Positions 15,605 through 25,664 of a stretch of DNA of 64,000 nt are shown here, piece by piece. Position numbers and translations under genes: made by a program. Numbering within the stretch: the first letter of the stretch is position 1; each line of letters starts with the position of its first letter. This DNA comes from Mucilaginibacter sp. dw_454 (lineage in GTDB: Bacteria; Bacteroidota; Bacteroidia; Sphingobacteriales; Sphingobacteriaceae). Location: contig NZ_JAAVVB010000006.1 of assembly GCF_018449775.1 (NCBI RefSeq), positions 124,001 to 188,000 of the forward strand, written 5' to 3'. A model generated the notes under the pieces. It was not told where the DNA came from, made no database searches, and saw only the letters and a program-made list of their open reading frames with translations.

Positions 15605-18600
15605 ATGGATATTAGAGAAGAATTAAAAAAACGTATACTGATTATTGACGGCGCAATGGGTACCATGATACAACGGTACCAATTGTCTGAGGATGATTTT
15701 CGTGGAGAGCGGTTTAAAGATCACCCGACCGATTTGCAGGGAAATAACGACTTGTTAAATATAAGCCGCCCGGATATTATTAAAGCCATTCATGGCGAGT
15801 ATTTAGCTGCAGGCGCAGATATCATTGAAACCAATACTTTCAGCACCCAGATCATATCGCTGGCCGATTACCAGATGGAAGAGTTGGCTTACGAGCTAAG
15901 CTATGAAGGCGCCCGGATAGCCAGAGAAGCTGCTGATGAGTTTACTGCCAAAGAACCACATAAGCCGCGTTTTGTAGCCGGCGCTGTTGGCCCGACTAAC
16001 CGTACTGCTTCTTTATCACCAGATGTGAATGACCCGGGTTATCGCGCGGTTACTTTTGATAATTTGGCCGATGCCTATTATGACCAGGTGCGCGGTTTGG
16101 TTGACGGGGGATCTGACCTGCTATTGGTTGAAACCATATTTGATACTTTAAATGCCAAAGCGGCATTATTTGCTATAGATCGTTATGCTAACGAAACCGG
16201 TAAACATTTACCTGTAATGATATCTGGCACTATTACCGATGCATCGGGCCGTACCCTATCGGGGCAAACGGTTGAGGCGTTCTGGAACTCGGTGCGTCAT
16301 GCTAACCTGTTATCGGTTGGTTTGAATTGCGCGTTAGGTGCCAAAGAAATGCGCCCGCATATTCAGGAGCTTTCTGAAAAAGCTGACGTGTTTATTTCAG
16401 CCTATCCTAACGCTGGCTTGCCTAATGAGTTTGGTCAGTACGACGAAACCGCGCACGAGACAGCCCACCAGGTAGACGATTTCATGAAAGCCGGTTTGGT
16501 AAACATAGTTGGTGGATGCTGCGGTACGACACCCGATCACATCAGGTGTATTGCAGAGCGTGCCGAAAAATATCCTGCACGTTTGATTCCAGAGATTGAG
16601 CCGCACATGCGCTTAAGTGGCCTGGAAGCGATCACGCTAACCCCCGAAAGTATCTTCGCCAACGTAGGCGAGCGTACCAATATCACCGGGTCGCCAAAGT
16701 TTTCTAAGCTGATCCTGGCTGAAAACTATGAGGAAGCTTTGACCGTTGCCCGACAACAGGTTGAAGGCGGTGCCCAGGTGATCGATATTAACATGGACGA
16801 GGGTATGATAGACTCTGAAGCTGTGATGGTGAAGTTTTTGAACCTGGTGGCCTCAGAACCTGATATTTCTAAATTGCCTATCATGATCGACTCGTCAAAA
16901 TGGTCGGTAATTGAAGCGGGATTGAAATGCGTGCAAGGCAAGGGCATAGTTAACTCTATCTCGTTAAAAGAAGGCGAAGAAAAATTTAAAGAATATGCCC
17001 GCAAGATATTAAGCTACGGCGCCGCCACAGTAGTAATGGCTTTTGATGAAACGGGCCAGGCCGACTCACTGCAACGCCGTATTGAGATCTGTAAAAGATC
17101 ATATGATATTTTAGTGAATGAAGTTGGTTTTCCTCCGCAGGATATCATTTTCGACCCCAATATTTTAACCGTAGCTACCGGCTTAGAGGAGCATAATAAT
17201 TATGCGGTAGACTTTGTTGAAGCTACCCGCTGGATCAAACAAAACTTGCCATACGCTAAAGTAAGTGGTGGGGTAAGTAATATTTCGTTCTCTTTCAGAG
17301 GTAACAATGTGGTGCGCGAAGCTATGCACTCGGCGTTTCTGTATCACGCTATTAAAGCTGGTATGGATATGGGTATTGTTAATGCCGGTATGCTGGAGGT
17401 TTACCAGGAGATTGACAAACAGTTATTAGAGCTGGTAGAAGATGTATTGCTGAATCGAAGAGATGACGCTACTGAACGTTTGGTAGAATATGCCGACACC
17501 GTAAAAAGCAAAGGCAAAGAAATAGTACGCGACGAAGAATGGCGCAAAGGGCCGGTTGCAGAGCGATTGTCGCACGCACTGGTAAAAGGTATTATAGAGT
17601 ACCTGGATGCCGACGTAGAGGAAGCTCGTCAGCAATATGCCAAACCGTTGGAAGTGATTGAAGGCCCGTTAATGGACGGGATGAATATAGTGGGCGATTT
17701 GTTCGGTGCGGGCAAAATGTTCTTGCCGCAGGTAGTAAAATCTGCCCGGGTGATGAAAAAAGCGGTAGCTTATTTATTGCCGTTTATCGAACTGGAGAAA
17801 CAACGCGTTATTGATGCCGGTGAAGATTCAAGCGGCAGCCGCGCCAACGCCGGTAAGGTGTTAATGGCCACAGTGAAAGGCGACGTACACGACATCGGCA
17901 AAAACATTGTTGGTGTGGTACTGGCGTGTAATAACTTCGAGGTGATTGACCTGGGTGTAATGGTACCGGCGCAACGTATTATCGAGGAAGCTAAAAAACA
18001 AGAGGTAGACATTATAGGCCTGAGCGGATTGATCACTCCGTCATTAGACGAGATGGTGCATTTTGCCAAAGAGATGGAGCGCCAGGAATTTACTATACCA
18101 CTTATCGTGGGCGGTGCTACTACTTCGAGAATTCATGCTGCGGTAAAGATAGCACCTAATTATTCTGGCGCTGCTATCCATGTACTGGATGCTTCAAGAA
18201 GTGTTACCGTATGCAGTAACTTAATGAACCGCGATACTCGCAATAGTTACATCCAGGGTATAAAAGACGAATACGAAAAAGCGCGCGAAGCCCATGCCAA
18301 TAAAAAGTCTGACAAACGTTTTGTGACGTTAGAGCAGGCCCGTGCCGATAAATTCAAGATCGACCTGGACAAAGTTGCACCGAAACCGGCCTTTACCGGC
18401 ACAAAGGTTTTTGAAGCCTATCCATTGGCCGAACTGGTGCCTTATATCGACTGGACGCCGTTTTTTCATACCTGGGAGTTACGCGGCAGTTATCCAAAGA
18501 TATTTGACGATAAGTTTGTAGGCGTTGAGGCTAAGAAATTATATGACGATGCGCAAGTGTTACTGAAAGACATTGTAGATAATAATTTGCTGCAAGCAAA

Positions 18601-19294
18601 CGGTGTAATTGGTTTTTGGCCGGCTAATACTGTTGGCGATGATATTGAATTATATACCGATGAAAGTCGCGCACAATTGTTATCTCGTATCCATACGCTT
18701 CGTCAGCAATCAGAGAAAGTTAAAGGCGAACCTTATTACGCCTTGTCAGATTTCGTTGCTCCAAAAGAAAGCGGTGTGGCTGATTACTTTGGTGGATTTG
18801 CAGTAACCACTGGTATTGGATGCGACGAACTGGTTGCTAAATACGAAAAAGAGTACGACGACTATAACAGCATCATGGCAAAAGCATTAGCCGACAGACT
18901 GGCAGAAGCCTTTGCCGAAAAAATGCATGAGCTGGTACGTAAAGAGTACTGGGGCTATTCTGCCGGTGAAGCGCTGACGGTAGAGGAACTGGTAAAAGAA
19001 GAATACCAGGGTATCCGCCCGGCACCGGGTTATCCGGCTTGCCCCGAGCACACCGAAAAGATCACTTTGTTCGAACTGCTAAAAGCCGAAGATAACGCAC
19101 ACATGCAATTAACAGAAAGCCTGGCTATGATGCCGGCAGCATCGGTAAGCGGCTTCTATTTTGCGCACCCGCAATCAAGATATTTTGGTCTGAATAAAAT
19201 TAGTAAAGATCAGATTGAGGATTATGCACGACGTAAAAATATGTCAATCGAAACTGTTGAACGTTGGCTGGGACCAAACCTTAATTATCAATAA
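15605..19294 (+). CDS. metH: cobalamin-dependent methionine synthase
   Basis: 1229 residues, the full MetH length. In order: homocysteine-binding barrel (1-320, zinc Cys in VGLNCALGAKE and IVGGCCGTTPDH), pterin-binding domain (about 345-610, ERTNITGSPKF), cobalamin cap and B12 domain with the DxHxxG ligand motif (KGDVHDIGKNIVGVVL, His762), and C-terminal activation domain (RPAPGYPACPEH) that binds S-adenosylmethionine. It methylates homocysteine with methyltetrahydrofolate. A SAM riboswitch precedes it and metF, its methyl donor supplier, follows. Confidence 0.98.
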   Translation: MDIREELKKRILIIDGAMGTMIQRYQLSEDDFRGERFKDHPTDLQGNNDLLNISRPDIIKAIHGEYLAAGADIIETNTFSTQIISLADYQMEELAYELSYEGARIAREAADEFTAKEPHKPRFVAGAVGPTNRTASLSPDVNDPGYRAVTFDNLADAYYDQVRGLVDGGSDLLLVETIFDTLNAKAALFAIDRYANETGKHLPVMISGTITDASGRTLSGQTVEAFWNSVRHANLLSVGLNCALGAKEMRPHIQELSEKADVFISAYPNAGLPNEFGQYDETAHETAHQVDDFMKAGLVNIVGGCCGTTPDHIRCIAERAEKYPARLIPEIEPHMRLSGLEAITLTPESIFANVGERTNITGSPKFSKLILAENYEEALTVARQQVEGGAQVIDINMDEGMIDSEAVMVKFLNLVASEPDISKLPIMIDSSKWSVIEAGLKCVQGKGIVNSISLKEGEEKFKEYARKILSYGAATVVMAFDETGQADSLQRRIEICKRSYDILVNEVGFPPQDIIFDPNILTVATGLEEHNNYAVDFVEATRWIKQNLPYAKVSGGVSNISFSFRGNNVVREAMHSAFLYHAIKAGMDMGIVNAGMLEVYQEIDKQLLELVEDVLLNRRDDATERLVEYADTVKSKGKEIVRDEEWRKGPVAERLSHALVKGIIEYLDADVEEARQQYAKPLEVIEGPLMDGMNIVGDLFGAGKMFLPQVVKSARVMKKAVAYLLPFIELEKQRVIDAGEDSSGSRANAGKVLMATVKGDVHDIGKNIVGVVLACNNFEVIDLGVMVPAQRIIEEAKKQEVDIIGLSGLITPSLDEMVHFAKEMERQEFTIPLIVGGATTSRIHAAVKIAPNYSGAAIHVLDASRSVTVCSNLMNRDTRNSYIQGIKDEYEKAREAHANKKSDKRFVTLEQARADKFKIDLDKVAPKPAFTGTKVFEAYPLAELVPYIDWTPFFHTWELRGSYPKIFDDKFVGVEAKKLYDDAQVLLKDIVDNNLLQANGVIGFWPANTVGDDIELYTDESRAQLLSRIHTLRQQSEKVKGEPYYALSDFVAPKESGVADYFGGFAVTTGIGCDELVAKYEKEYDDYNSIMAKALADRLAEAFAEKMHELVRKEYWGYSAGEALTVEELVKEEYQGIRPAPGYPACPEHTEKITLFELLKAEDNAHMQLTESLAMMPAASVSGFYFAHPQSRYFGLNKISKDQIEDYARRKNMSIETVERWLGPNLNYQ

Positions 19295-19302
19295 ATAGTA
19301 AA

Positions 19303-19334
19303 GCGTCATTGCTTCGTTCCTCGCAATGACGGAC
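19303..19334. repeat. short REP copy between metH and metF
   Basis: GCGTCATTGCTTCGTTCCTC followed by GCAATGACGG, a near-complete palindrome of the GTCATTGCGAGGAACGAAGC family. Confidence 0.7.
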
Positions 19335-19372
19335 GGAAAAGAGCTTGAAAAGTATTATACTTGTCACACAAA

Positions 19373-20326
19373 ATGAAGATTACAGAACATATTAAGAATG
19401 CTAATGGCAAAACCTTATTTTCCTTTGAGCTTCTTCCGCCTATAAAAGGCCAAAGCATACAAGGCATCTATAACGCTATTGATCCGTTGATGGAATTTAA
19501 ACCGCCGTTTATTGACGTTACTTCGTCGCGCGAGGAACCGGTTTACAAAGAGCAGGCTAACGGTTTACTGGAAAAAGTAAGTTATCGCAAGCGCCCGGGT
19601 ACGGTTGCGGTTTGCGCGGCTATCATGAATAAATACGGTGTAGATGCAGTTCCGCATTTAATTTGTGGGGGGTTTACTAAAGAAGAGACCGAGTATGCGT
19701 TGATTGATCTGCAGTTCCTGGGGATTGAGAATGTGCTGGTATTGCGTGGCGATGCCCGTAAAACTGAATCGTCATTTATCCCAACCGTAGGCGGTCATAG
19801 CTACGCTACTGATTTATTGGAGCAGGTTGTGAATATGAACAAAGGTAAATACCTGCACGAAGAGCATGAGGCGGTTAAGGCTGACTTTTGTATCGGCGTT
19901 GCCGGATATCCTGAAAAACATTTTGAGTCGCCCAACTTGAAAACCGACTTTAAATACCTGAAACATAAAATGGATAACGGTGCCGAATTTATCGTTACCC
20001 AGATGTTTTACGATATCAACAAGTACGTTGAATTTGTAAATAGCTGCCGTGAAGCCGGTATAACAGCTCCAATTATTCCGGGTTTGAAACCAATTACTTC
20101 ATCAAAGCAATTGATTAGCTTGCCTAAGATCTTCCATATCGATATTCCGGATGCTTTGAGCGATGCCATACAGTCCTGCAAATCAGAAGCCGATGTAAAA
20201 GAAGTGGGTATTGAGTGGATGATCAACCAATGTAAAGAGCTAGTTAAGGTTGGTGCACCCGTATTACATTTTTATACTATGGGCAATCCCGGTCCAACAA
20301 AACGAATTGCAGAAGCGATATTTTAA
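19373..20326 (+). CDS. metF: 5,10-methylenetetrahydrofolate reductase
   Basis: 317 residues from the ATG at 19373 (the upstream in-frame TTG at 19361 is less likely). MetF family features are FSFELLPPIKG with the catalytic Glu, VTSSREEPVY, HLICGGFTKEE, VLRGDARK, FCIGVAGYPEKH, FIVTQMFYDINKY and PGLKPITS. It reduces methylenetetrahydrofolate with FAD to methyltetrahydrofolate, the substrate of the MetH encoded just upstream. The 78-nt gap contains a REP palindrome, so co-transcription is likely but not certain. Confidence 0.96.
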   Translation: MKITEHIKNANGKTLFSFELLPPIKGQSIQGIYNAIDPLMEFKPPFIDVTSSREEPVYKEQANGLLEKVSYRKRPGTVAVCAAIMNKYGVDAVPHLICGGFTKEETEYALIDLQFLGIENVLVLRGDARKTESSFIPTVGGHSYATDLLEQVVNMNKGKYLHEEHEAVKADFCIGVAGYPEKHFESPNLKTDFKYLKHKMDNGAEFIVTQMFYDINKYVEFVNSCREAGITAPIIPGLKPITSSKQLISLPKIFHIDIPDALSDAIQSCKSEADVKEVGIEWMINQCKELVKVGAPVLHFYTMGNPGPTKRIAEAIF

Positions 20327-20374
20327 ACTACGGGTAAATTTTATATATTAGCTTGTAGTTAAAACCTTATCGTA

Positions 20375-20983
20375 ATGAAGTATTTGTATTTGCTGATATT
20401 TGTATTGATGCCTTTTGTTGGTTTCTGCCAGGAATATTTGCCGGGCAGTATTACAAAATCAGATGGTACTAAGCTTGAGGGTTACATTTCTATTGAAAAA
20501 AATCTTACACCAACTTATATCAAGTTCAAAGCGAGTCGGGCCGAAGGTGATCTCAGCTATAGCGCCCAGCAATTGTTGGCTTTTCAAATAAACGGTAAAG
20601 CTGATTATGTAAGTTATCACGGAATCATCAGTATGGATAAGAATCGATTCCCATACATTGAGCCCTTACTCGATACGATTACAGCCATGGCCACTTTGTT
20701 TTTAAAAGAAGTATATCATGGAAAAAACATTAGTCTTTTTTCTCAAACTGATGATTTAAAAACCAGGTATTTTATTACTGAAAGGAATAGCGACCTGCGG
20801 GAATTAAAGTTTTACTATTTTAACGCAGGCTATGATGATGATCGGAAGGTGCCCACCTACAAAGCCCAATTGGGACTATTAGCTCAAAAAAATCATAACG
20901 ACGACAAGTCTTTAATAGCCAAGATCCGTAAGACTCCGTTCGAGGAAGATGGGCTTAAAAAAATAGTGAAGCTGCTCGATTAA
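20375..20983 (+). CDS. exported protein of unknown function
   Basis: 202 residues with a clear signal peptide (MKYLYLLIFVLMPFVGFCQE). The mature part begins LPGSITKSDGTKLEGYISIE, followed by predicted beta strands and an Asp/Lys-rich C-terminal helix (KIRKTPFEEDGLKKIVKLLD). The G-x-I-x-x-x-D-G-x-x-x-x-G-Y-I start is common in Bacteroidota exported proteins of unknown role. It lies 48 nt after metF and its stop is convergent with a small lipoprotein gene. No function can be assigned. Confidence 0.6.
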   Translation: MKYLYLLIFVLMPFVGFCQEYLPGSITKSDGTKLEGYISIEKNLTPTYIKFKASRAEGDLSYSAQQLLAFQINGKADYVSYHGIISMDKNRFPYIEPLLDTITAMATLFLKEVYHGKNISLFSQTDDLKTRYFITERNSDLRELKFYYFNAGYDDDRKVPTYKAQLGLLAQKNHNDDKSLIAKIRKTPFEEDGLKKIVKLLD

Positions 20984-20990
20984 AAATATT

Positions 20991-21365
20991 TTACTTTTTA
21001 TCGGTATGCTCATAAACCTCGGTGCGTGTAACTACCGAGTCTTTACTGAAATATACAATCAGGCTTTTTCTATGTGCAGGCGATTTACGGGCGAAATCAT
21101 AGCTGTTATCTAAGATCTGGTAACTGAATTTCAAAGAATCACGACGCTGCGGGCTACCCAGCGAATCAATTACCTGGCGATAGTTTAATCCTTTGATATG
21201 ATGATTTTGCAGCAAATCATTCAAGATGTCGTTGCGTAAAGGATAATCCAATCCGTCACCATAGCTCCATTTCTGACGATCGAATTTACTGCCGCTGCCA
21301 CAACCGGTTATTACCGCAATTGCTGTTGTTAATACAAAAATCTGTAGAGAAAACTTCTTGATCAT
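20991..21365 (-). CDS. small lipoprotein, SmpA/OmlA-like
   Basis: 124 residues from the Met at 21365. Signal peptide with lipobox (ITGCGSG; Cys near residue 22) predicts an outer membrane lipoprotein. The mature part has the DILNDLLQNHHIKGLNYRQV, IDSLGSPQRRD segment, which resembles the two-helix start of SmpA/BamE folds (a helix, L-G-x-P turn, then strands ending LIVYFSKDSVVTRTEVYEH). The similarity is by pattern only. It is transcribed divergently from the M28 peptidase gene. Confidence 0.6.
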   Translation of the reverse strand: MIKKFSLQIFVLTTAIAVITGCGSGSKFDRQKWSYGDGLDYPLRNDILNDLLQNHHIKGLNYRQVIDSLGSPQRRDSLKFSYQILDNSYDFARKSPAHRKSLIVYFSKDSVVTRTEVYEHTDKK

Positions 21366-21438
21366 CACACTTAAATTACAAAGCAAAACTACTAAAGCCA
21401 AAGGGTAATTTTATATATTCGTTAAAATCAAAATTAAC

Positions 21439-23082
21439 ATGATCAAACCTATTCAACACTTGCTGGTGGCGGGTGTGGCTTTAACAGCTTTTTCGTGTCA
21501 CCAAAAAGCCGTGGTCGACGAACAAGATGGCCTCTCTGCTTTTAACAAAGACAGTCTGGCCAGTCATATCATCACTATATCTGCCGATGATTATAAGGGC
21601 CGCCGCCCTTTCACTGAAGGCGAAACCAAAACTATCGCCTATTTACAAGGTACTTACAAAAGATTTGGCCTGGAGCCGGGTAATGGCAGCAGCTATCTGC
21701 AGGATGTACCCATGGTAGAAATTACCCCAAAATCTGTATCGCCACTTAAAGTGACCTCCGCTAAAGGCAGCTTTGAGTTGAAAAATATCCAGGATTTTGT
21801 GATGTGGACAGAGCGTACCGATACTGTACAATCTTTTAACAATGACGATGTTGTTTTTGCCGGCTTTGGTGTAGTAGCGCCGGAATATAAATGGGACGAC
21901 TATGCGGGCCTCGATGTTAAAGGCAAAATAGTAATGGTACTGGTAAACGATCCTGGTTTTGAAACCGGTGATACTACCATGTTTAAAGGAAAAACCATGA
22001 CCTATTATGGCCGCTGGACCTACAAATTTGAAGAAGCCGCGCGTCAGGGAGCGAAGGGTTGTATCATTGTGCATAATACGGCCGCGGCGTCATATCCGTT
22101 CCAGGTTGTACAAACCTCAAACGGTGGTGTTAAGCTACATTTAGATAAAAGAGCCAGCCATGACTACCAGTTAGCTTTGCAGGGTTGGATAACGCACGAT
22201 AATGCTGTTAAAATATTGCAGGCAGGCGGCAAAGACACCAGCGTGCTGCATACTGCCAATAACCGTGGGTTTAAAGGGTTTAATACCGGTGTTAAACTAA
22301 GCGAAACGCTGACTACTAAGGTTGTGTTCAACAAATCACATAATGTAATTGCCAAAATTACCGGCACCAAACGCCCGGATGAATATATTATTTACAGCGC
22401 GCATTGGGATCACCTGGGCGTAGGCAAGCCAGATGCAAAAGGCGACACCATTTATAATGGCGCTTTAGATAATGCCAGCGGCACGGCGTCAATTTTAGAA
22501 GTTGCCCGCGCATTTAAAGCAATGAAAACTCCGCCGGAAAGAACTGTGGTTTTTCTTTCTGTAACCGCAGAAGAGCAAGGTTTGTTGGGATCTGAATATT
22601 ATGCCGAAAATCCAATTTATCCGGTTGATAAAACGGTAGGTAACATCAATGTAGATTGCATTAACAACATCGGCAAAACAAAAGATGTAAACATTGCAGG
22701 TAGCGGAGAGTCAGAACTGGAAGACTATCTGAAAGCAGAATTAGCTAAAACCGGCCGTTACCTGGCGCCCGAAACGCACCCTGAAGCGGGTCATTATTTC
22801 AGGTCAGATCATTTTAGTTTTGCTAAAGTTGGCGTACCGTCAATTACTATTGGTGGTGGTATTGATGTAATTGGTAAAGGTAAGGAATATGGTAAGAAGA
22901 TGGACGACTTGTACACCGCTACCCGCTACCATCAACCAGCCGATCAATACGACAGTACCTGGAATCTGGATGGCGGATTGGAAGACACCGAGCTGTTTTT
23001 CCAACTTGGTAAACGCCTGGCTTTTGAAAGTACTTTCCCGCAATGGAAAGAAGGCTCGGAGTTTAAGAAGTTGAGGAAGTAG
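21439..23082 (+). CDS. exported M28 family metallopeptidase
   Basis: 547 residues. The N-terminus (HLLVAGVALTAFSCHQK) looks like a lipoprotein signal with Cys20. A PA domain lies at about 130-290 (FGVVAPEYKWDDYAGLDVKG, GCIIVHNTAAASYPF). The M28 catalytic domain follows with its zinc ligands and catalytic residues: SAHWDHLG, GALDNASGTA, VTAEEQGLLGSEYYAENP, and HYFRSDHFSFAKVGVPS. It should be an active di-zinc aminopeptidase acting outside the cytoplasm. Confidence 0.92.
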   Translation: MIKPIQHLLVAGVALTAFSCHQKAVVDEQDGLSAFNKDSLASHIITISADDYKGRRPFTEGETKTIAYLQGTYKRFGLEPGNGSSYLQDVPMVEITPKSVSPLKVTSAKGSFELKNIQDFVMWTERTDTVQSFNNDDVVFAGFGVVAPEYKWDDYAGLDVKGKIVMVLVNDPGFETGDTTMFKGKTMTYYGRWTYKFEEAARQGAKGCIIVHNTAAASYPFQVVQTSNGGVKLHLDKRASHDYQLALQGWITHDNAVKILQAGGKDTSVLHTANNRGFKGFNTGVKLSETLTTKVVFNKSHNVIAKITGTKRPDEYIIYSAHWDHLGVGKPDAKGDTIYNGALDNASGTASILEVARAFKAMKTPPERTVVFLSVTAEEQGLLGSEYYAENPIYPVDKTVGNINVDCINNIGKTKDVNIAGSGESELEDYLKAELAKTGRYLAPETHPEAGHYFRSDHFSFAKVGVPSITIGGGIDVIGKGKEYGKKMDDLYTATRYHQPADQYDSTWNLDGGLEDTELFFQLGKRLAFESTFPQWKEGSEFKKLRK

Positions 23083-23089
23083 TATTTTT

Positions 23090-23172
23090 TTGTTATTGCG
23101 CGGTTGGAACGACGAAGTAATCACAAGGAAGTTAAGCTAATTCGCGATTGCCACGCTACGCTCGCAATGACA
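23090..23172. repeat. REP-like fragment downstream of the M28 gene
   Basis: TTGTTATTGCGCGGTTGGAA with ACGACGAAGTAATCACAAGG, then GCGATTGCCACGCTACGCTC with GCAATGACA: degenerate arms of the same REP family as at 31.4 and 47.4 kb. Confidence 0.55.
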
Positions 23173-23180
23173 TATTTTAA

Positions 23181-23210
23181 AGAAAGGCTGCCAGATCTGG
23201 CAGCCTTTCT
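23181..23210. terminator. bidirectional terminator between M28 gene and thrC
   Basis: Near-perfect 13-bp stem AGAAAGGCTGCCA / TGGCAGCCTTTCT around GATC, T-rich on both sides, between convergent genes. Confidence 0.85.
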
Positions 23211-23213
23211 CTT

Positions 23214-24524
23214 TTAGCTATTCTTCAACAAATAATCCTTAAACACTTCAAAGTCTTTACCTAAAGCAACAGCCTGCTTTTCTTTAGTCTGCAAAGAGGC
23301 TACCTGTTCCGGCACTTCAATATGCTCTGCAATCTCCGCAGAGAAAACATCAGGAAATTTACAAGGATGCGCGGTTGAAAGGAAAATACCTGCTGTACCA
23401 TCCACATGTTGGTCTTGCTGATAATCTTTCAGCGCCTGCCAGGCTATTGCAGTGTGCGGGCAAACTACATATTTGTAATGATCGTAAATAGATTTGATGG
23501 CTGCTAGTGTTTCATCATCATTGAAACTATAGCCGGTAATTAAATCTCCGAGCTGTGCAGGATCTTCTTTAAACATATCGGCAATGCGTATCCAGTTACT
23601 CGGATTGCCTACATCCATAGCATTTGACAGCGTAGCCACGGATTGCTTCGGTTCGTAAACACCTGATTTCAAAAATTGAGGTACGGTATCATTAGCGTTA
23701 GTTGCCGCTATAAACTGCTGCGCTGGCAGCCCCATTTTCCAGGCTAGTAGCCCCGCACCAATATTGCCAAAGTTACCGCTAGGTACCGAGAATACAATCT
23801 TGTTTTTACCCTGTTTTAGCGCTTGTGCATAGGCGTTAAAGTAATAGAAAGTCTGCGGTATTAACCGCGCAATATTAATGGAGTTGGCTGACGTCAAACG
23901 GTATTTTGCATTCAACTCCGGATCTGTAAAGGCTTGTTTTACCAGCGCCTGGCAATCATCAAAAGTGCCGTCAATTTCGAGCGCGCGGATATTTTGCCCG
24001 TTGGTGGTTAACTGCAACTCTTGTATGTCGCTTACTTTCCCTTTGGGATAAAGAATGGTTACGCGGGTATTGGGCACGCCCAAAAAGCCTAGCGCAACGG
24101 CACCTCCTGTATCGCCGGATGTGGCTACTAAAACGTCCAATTGCTTTTCGCCTTCCTCCAAAAAGTAGCTCATGACGCGACTCATAAAGCGTGCGCCAAA
24201 ATCTTTAAAAGCTAATGATGGTCCGTGGAAAAGTTCGAGCACATACACATCGTCTTCCAACTTTACTATCGGCGCATAAAAGTTAATGGCGTCATTAATG
24301 ATCGCTTTCAAATCATCAGCCGGAATATCATCGCCTAATAAATTTTGAGCTACATGAAAAGCAATTTCGGGTAGCGTATAGCTGTCCAGGTTATTGATAA
24401 ACTTATCATCCAGCCGCGGTATAGAAACCGGCATATAAAGCCCTTTATCCTGCGGCATACTGTTAAAAACCGCGTCTTTAAAACTTACGCGTGATGCTGT
24501 ATTGTTAGTACTGTAGAATTTCAT
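23214..24524 (-). CDS. thrC: threonine synthase
   Basis: 436 residues. The N-terminus MKFYSTNNTASRVSFKDAVF, the PLP lysine in SLAFKDFGARFMSRV (Lys107), ATSGDTGGAVALGFLG, YPKGKVSDIQELQL and FSVPSGNFGNIGAGL are diagnostic of the bacterial threonine synthase branch that uses O-phosphohomoserine. It completes the pathway begun by ThrA and ThrB. A 144-nt gap with a REP hairpin (24567-24639) separates it from thrB, but the order A-B-C and the single attenuator upstream support one operon. Confidence 0.97.
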   Translation of the reverse strand: MKFYSTNNTASRVSFKDAVFNSMPQDKGLYMPVSIPRLDDKFINNLDSYTLPEIAFHVAQNLLGDDIPADDLKAIINDAINFYAPIVKLEDDVYVLELFHGPSLAFKDFGARFMSRVMSYFLEEGEKQLDVLVATSGDTGGAVALGFLGVPNTRVTILYPKGKVSDIQELQLTTNGQNIRALEIDGTFDDCQALVKQAFTDPELNAKYRLTSANSINIARLIPQTFYYFNAYAQALKQGKNKIVFSVPSGNFGNIGAGLLAWKMGLPAQQFIAATNANDTVPQFLKSGVYEPKQSVATLSNAMDVGNPSNWIRIADMFKEDPAQLGDLITGYSFNDDETLAAIKSIYDHYKYVVCPHTAIAWQALKDYQQDQHVDGTAGIFLSTAHPCKFPDVFSAEIAEHIEVPEQVASLQTKEKQAVALGKDFEVFKDYLLKNS

Positions 24525-24566
24525 TTTTTAATATCGGATGTCGAAATTTCGATTTCGGATTTATTT

Positions 24567-24639
24567 TATTTGTCATTGCGAGGAACGACGCAACCGCAAG
24601 GAGAAAAGTGCGCGATTGCTTCGTTCCTCGCAATGACAT
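24567..24639. repeat. REP hairpin between thrB and thrC
   Basis: GTCATTGCGAGGAACGACGC ... GCTTCGTTCCTCGCAATGAC, about 25 paired bases on each side of a 22-nt centre. It is flanked at 24529-24560 by a short ATATCGGATGTCGAAATTTC word palindrome. A hairpin inside an operon could trim or stabilise mRNA. Confidence 0.75.
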
Positions 24640-24668
24640 TTTTTTACTTTTTAATTTTGACTTTTTAC

Positions 24669-25649
24669 TTAACCCAACACCCTCGGCCCCGCCTCATTAA
24701 TTGGCGATACATAACCGTTTGATCCTATTTTAATGCCCGTTAAATGTTGCTGCAGTTTTTGGGTGATGGCATGAGCTGTCTGCTCATCGCGGGTAAAGGC
24801 AAATACCGATGGCCCCGAACCAGAAATACCAAAACTTACTGCACCCAGCTCCATAGCCATTTCGCGCATTTTATAAAAATCAGGGATCAGCATAGAGCGC
24901 ACCGGCTCTACCAGCACATCCTGCATACTGCGGCCTATCAGGTCAATATCATTCATAAACAAGCCGCTTACCAGGCCGGCAATATTGCCCCACTGGGTAA
25001 CCGCATCCTTCATATTGATTTTGGTACGGATGATCTGCCTGGCCTCGCGGGTAGGTACATCTACATCTGGAAAGACAATCGCACAAAACAAACCTTTTGG
25101 ATGAGGCAAACGCACTACGTCTAAAGGTTCATAACTGCGGATAAGCACAAAGCCACCAAACAGGGCCGGAGCCACATTGTCGGCATGCCCATGTCCGCAG
25201 GCCATTTCTTCACCTTTCATGGCAAAGGGTAATTGATGGATCGGATCGCTTGTATCGCCCAATAAAGTTTTAGCGGCAAATAATCCCGCCACCGTACTAG
25301 CTGAGCTTGAACCCAAACCACTGCCAATCGGCATTTTTTTGTGCAGCTCAATGTCGAGTCCTAAGTCGGTACGACCAATACTTTCCAGATAATGTTTAAC
25401 ACTTACGCTCACCGTATTCTTAGCTGGGTCCATCGGCAGGCGACCGTCATCCCCCGTGATTTTACTAATGGTGATACCCGGTTTATTTGTAACACGCATC
25501 ACAACCTCATCGCCGGGCGCATTAACGGCAAAACCCAAAACGTCAAAACCGCAAACCACGTTAGCAACAGTAGCCGGAGCAAAAACCTGTATGCTGGCAC
25601 CTACCTTTAAATTATCGGTAGCTATCATTTCTTGTATGTTATTTTCCAT
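24669..25649 (-). CDS. thrB: homoserine kinase
   Basis: 326 residues of the GHMP kinase superfamily. The N-terminal IQVFAPATVANVVCGFDVLG, the ATP-binding loop PIGSGLGSSSASTVAGLFA (about 108-126) and the C-terminal FGISGSGPSVFAF (motif 3) are all present. It phosphorylates homoserine with ATP to O-phosphohomoserine. It starts 15 nt after the stop of thrA on the minus strand, so translation is probably coupled to it. Confidence 0.96.
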   Translation of the reverse strand: MENNIQEMIATDNLKVGASIQVFAPATVANVVCGFDVLGFAVNAPGDEVVMRVTNKPGITISKITGDDGRLPMDPAKNTVSVSVKHYLESIGRTDLGLDIELHKKMPIGSGLGSSSASTVAGLFAAKTLLGDTSDPIHQLPFAMKGEEMACGHGHADNVAPALFGGFVLIRSYEPLDVVRLPHPKGLFCAIVFPDVDVPTREARQIIRTKINMKDAVTQWGNIAGLVSGLFMNDIDLIGRSMQDVLVEPVRSMLIPDFYKMREMAMELGAVSFGISGSGPSVFAFTRDEQTAHAITQKLQQHLTGIKIGSNGYVSPINEAGPRVLG

Positions 25650-25664
25650 AAAAATTTCAATCGA